64,000 bases of DNA from Pyxicephalus adspersus (taxonomy: Eukaryota; Chordata; Amphibia; Anura; Pyxicephalidae). Position 1 is the stretch's first letter. Every line of letters begins with the position of its first letter. The translations under genes were made by a program, and so were the position numbers. The stretch is from contig NC_092862.1 in the NCBI RefSeq assembly GCF_032062135.1, positions 67,416,715-67,480,714 on the forward strand. Reading direction: 5' to 3'. The notes under the pieces were generated by a model that was given only the letters and a program-made list of their open reading frames with translations, was not told where the DNA came from and made no database searches. Below are positions 61,896 through 64,000 of the stretch, piece by piece.

Positions 61896-62909
61896 GGTCA
61901 ATCTAAGACAGCACTGCCCAGTTATTGGCAGCCTGCAGATCAAATCCAGTGCCATTTGTTGCAGCAGAGGTGAGAATCACTGTCAACGCTAAATTAAAGT
62001 CAATCATTTTAAAGTACAATTTCTGTACCCACCACAGTTATTCAGTGTGATAAATTTGTGCCCTGCAAATTTGTCTTACAAATCTAAAGAAGAAGAAGAA
62101 TTTTAGTGTCATTTTAAATGAGACAAATTTTAAAATAAAATGTATACTTTTTCTCTACACTAAAATATTTTTTACTTGCATTAATCATTAACAATACATT
62201 TCTTTTGTTATATATTATTAGCCTTTGGATAAAAATTAAAATAGCTTTTTGCAAGACAATAACATCAATAGAAAGCCTTGGATGTATGCAAGCTATATGT
62301 TATACTTCATCTATATTGAGTAAAAATAAAGTTATTGCCCAGCTGAACAAGTTCATAGCAGAAATGTTAAAAAGTTCCTGGCCTAAAGAGAATGTACAGG
62401 ATTTAGAGTTGAATCATCAACATACTAAGGATTTTCTTTCAATAAATTGTCAGAGAATATTCTAGTTATTCAGAGAAATGCTGCCAGTGGAACATTACAA
62501 ATCCTCTCTCTCCTTGGGTTATCTGGTATAAAATGCAATTATGTAATTCTGTGATGCAAAATTTGTTATTCGCCATCTTACTCCCATATGCATACTGCAT
62601 TAGTTTTGCAGTGAAGTGTTCAGAAAATGTGTCAAGTTCATAAAATGGTTACAATGCTTATTCTTGCCCTAATCGGAATACATATCCCCAGATGCTGACA
62701 AGCTTGAAATGGGATGCAGTACAGTACAACAGCGTAAGAAATAGACTGCTCTTACATGAGACTTATAAACTTTATATTTATAGTATTTATTTTAAGGCAT
62801 GGATTTAAATTTTAGGCCCCCTCACAACCTGAGAATCTTTTACTGGACTTTCTGCCCATACAGATATCCTCCCTAATGCCCAAAAAGACATTGTGCATTG
62901 TATACTGTA
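61896..62909. other. Intergenic, nothing recognised
   Basis: AT-rich unique sequence; the short frame 62205-62465 has no recognisable domain. Confidence 0.4.
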
Positions 62910-63397
62910 CTTGTGGTCCCCGGGTTTAGGACATCTGACATACGGACTGATGCCTCCTAGATACTTCCCTGCTCGCTGTGTGCAGGATGGAGGCTTGGAG
63001 GGGGGAGGGGGCGGTTTGCATGACTTGCAGAAGAAATCTTTTGCTAAACACAGCTGAGGTTGTGGGTGATCTTAAGGACTGAGCACTTCTGCAAACTCTT
63101 GTAACTCTTTAATGACCAAGACACACTGCAATTGTTCCTTTTTCCATATCAAAGTACAGCTTGCTCCAGAAGTTAATGAATGCTTAGGCTCCATAAAGAT
63201 TTTTTTTTTTGTTTGTGATTAACTCACAGTGAGATTTTTATACAGTAACTGACACCATGCTGCCTAATAATATGCTGAGACAAACATCTGTCCTAATAGC
63301 ATTTAATAAAATAATGTACCTGTTCTGACTTATGTACAAATTCAACTTAAGAACAAAGCTACAGTCCCTTTCTTGTGTGTAATCCGGGAACTACCTG
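62910..63397 (+). mobile_element. Pogo/Tigger-like MITE, copy 3
   Basis: Starts CTTGTGGTCCCCGGGTTTAGG after a TA and ends AATCCGGGAACTACCTG. The body matches copy 1 over long stretches (TTGCATGACTTGCAGAAGAAA, TTGCTCCAGAAGTTAATGAATG, TAACTGACACCATGCTGCCTAA). The right flank has CA instead of TA. Confidence 0.82.
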
Positions 63398-63496
63398 CAC
63401 ATATAATTGATGGGGAAAACAATTCTGCTTCTGCTTGCACACTGGTAAAGTTTGTAATAATAATGGAGCTTTCTTAGGTAGCACACTTACCTACAC

Positions 63497-63693
63497 CAGG
63501 GGTGCCCACACTTTTTTGGCTTGCAAGCTACTTTTAAAATGACCAATTCAAAATGATCTACCGACAATAAAAAGTTGGACCTAATAACTCCTGTGCGCAG
63601 TAGAGTTTTTTTTGAAAGGCAGCGCTCCGTGATCTACTCGCATTGCCTTTGCGATCTACTGGTAGATTGGGATTCACCTGTTGGGCACCCCTG
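63497..63693. mobile_element. hAT MITE with perfect 8-bp target duplication
   Basis: CAGGGGTGCCCACAC and GTTGGGCACCCCTG are inverted ends, and ACCTACAC stands on both sides (63489-63496, 63694-63701) without a mismatch. It is an internally shortened relative of 33824-34347. Confidence 0.93.
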
Positions 63694-63702
63694 ACCTACA
63701 CT

Positions 63703-63965
63703 GTGGCTGGATTTACAGTTCCATGTTGCGGTCATGTGTGCATTACTAAATGCATTACTGCAATACGCAGTAACATGCATTGTGCTGCCAATGATTTTAA
63801 ATGGCTCCATTCTGCGCTAAAGCAATGCATCTCCATTTTAGAGTGATGCAACACACAATAATATTGCATCGCTGTGTCTTACTAACCAAAAAAAAATGTT
63901 TGTTGGTCATTCATTTTGAATGAATTGCTTTAACGCAATTCATGCTGGTACATGAGCATTAACCC
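63703..63965. repeat. GC-skewed MITE-like patch at the window end
   Basis: TGCATTACTGCAATACGCAGTAACATGCATTG and ATGAATTGCTTTAACGCAATTCATGC contain nested inverted repeats typical of a foldback element. The outer ends were not defined. Confidence 0.35.
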
Positions 63966-64000
63966 TTTGTACAATTATTATTGTTGTAAACAGGCATTCA

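Noticed and set aside
19279..64000. RNF152 coding exon expected downstream of PIGN by human synteny
   Set aside because: RNF152 is a single coding exon of about 200 codons with a RING motif; no such frame or Cys/His pattern is present.

Overview
This window is AT-rich vertebrate chromosome with introns, many simple repeats and dense families of short DNA transposons. The repeat mix points to an anuran amphibian, probably a ranoid or other neobatrachian frog: Tc1-like elements with long terminal inverted repeats (TIRs), hAT and pogo-like MITEs, a palindromic MITE with GGGCCTGATTTA ends, a CGTTCG-rich MITE, and a tRNA-derived SINE that shares its 3' tail with a CR1/L2-type LINE. The species is inference.

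The only host gene I can support is the 3' end of PIGN (GPI ethanolamine phosphate transferase 1) on the + strand. Three coding exons (4540-4582, 13374-13426, 17943-18066) join in phase and give the last 72 residues of the protein. A probable 3' UTR of about 1 kb follows, ending at an AATAAA with a GU-rich downstream element near 19083-19120. The rest of the gene lies left of the window. In human, the next gene downstream is RNF152; no RNF152 coding exon is visible here, so 19-64 kb reads as intergenic DNA.

Layout: 1-620, degenerate Tc1-like transposase; 620-18066, PIGN introns and exons with MITEs, a SINE tail and simple repeats; 19.1-24.8 kb, a diverged local duplication flanking a hAT element, then a CpG-rich MITE; 26-34.8 kb, a minus-strand SINE, a nearly whole Tc1-like element (29736-31213), a SINE split by an 813-bp MITE, and a hAT/MITE pair; 39.9-50 kb, the densest retroelement graveyard, with L1 fragments, a Tc1-like element carrying two nested MITEs, and a Ty1/copia-type pol remnant, all coding on the minus strand; 55-64 kb, a Tigger-like MITE, the 3' end of a CR1/L2-like LINE, and further MITE copies up to the window end.

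No functional non-coding RNA gene, CRISPR array or bacterial-type system is present. The most interesting items are the Ty1/copia remnant (uncommon in vertebrates), the nested insertions whose target duplications give relative ages, the duplicated block just past the PIGN polyadenylation site, and two unexplained open frames.
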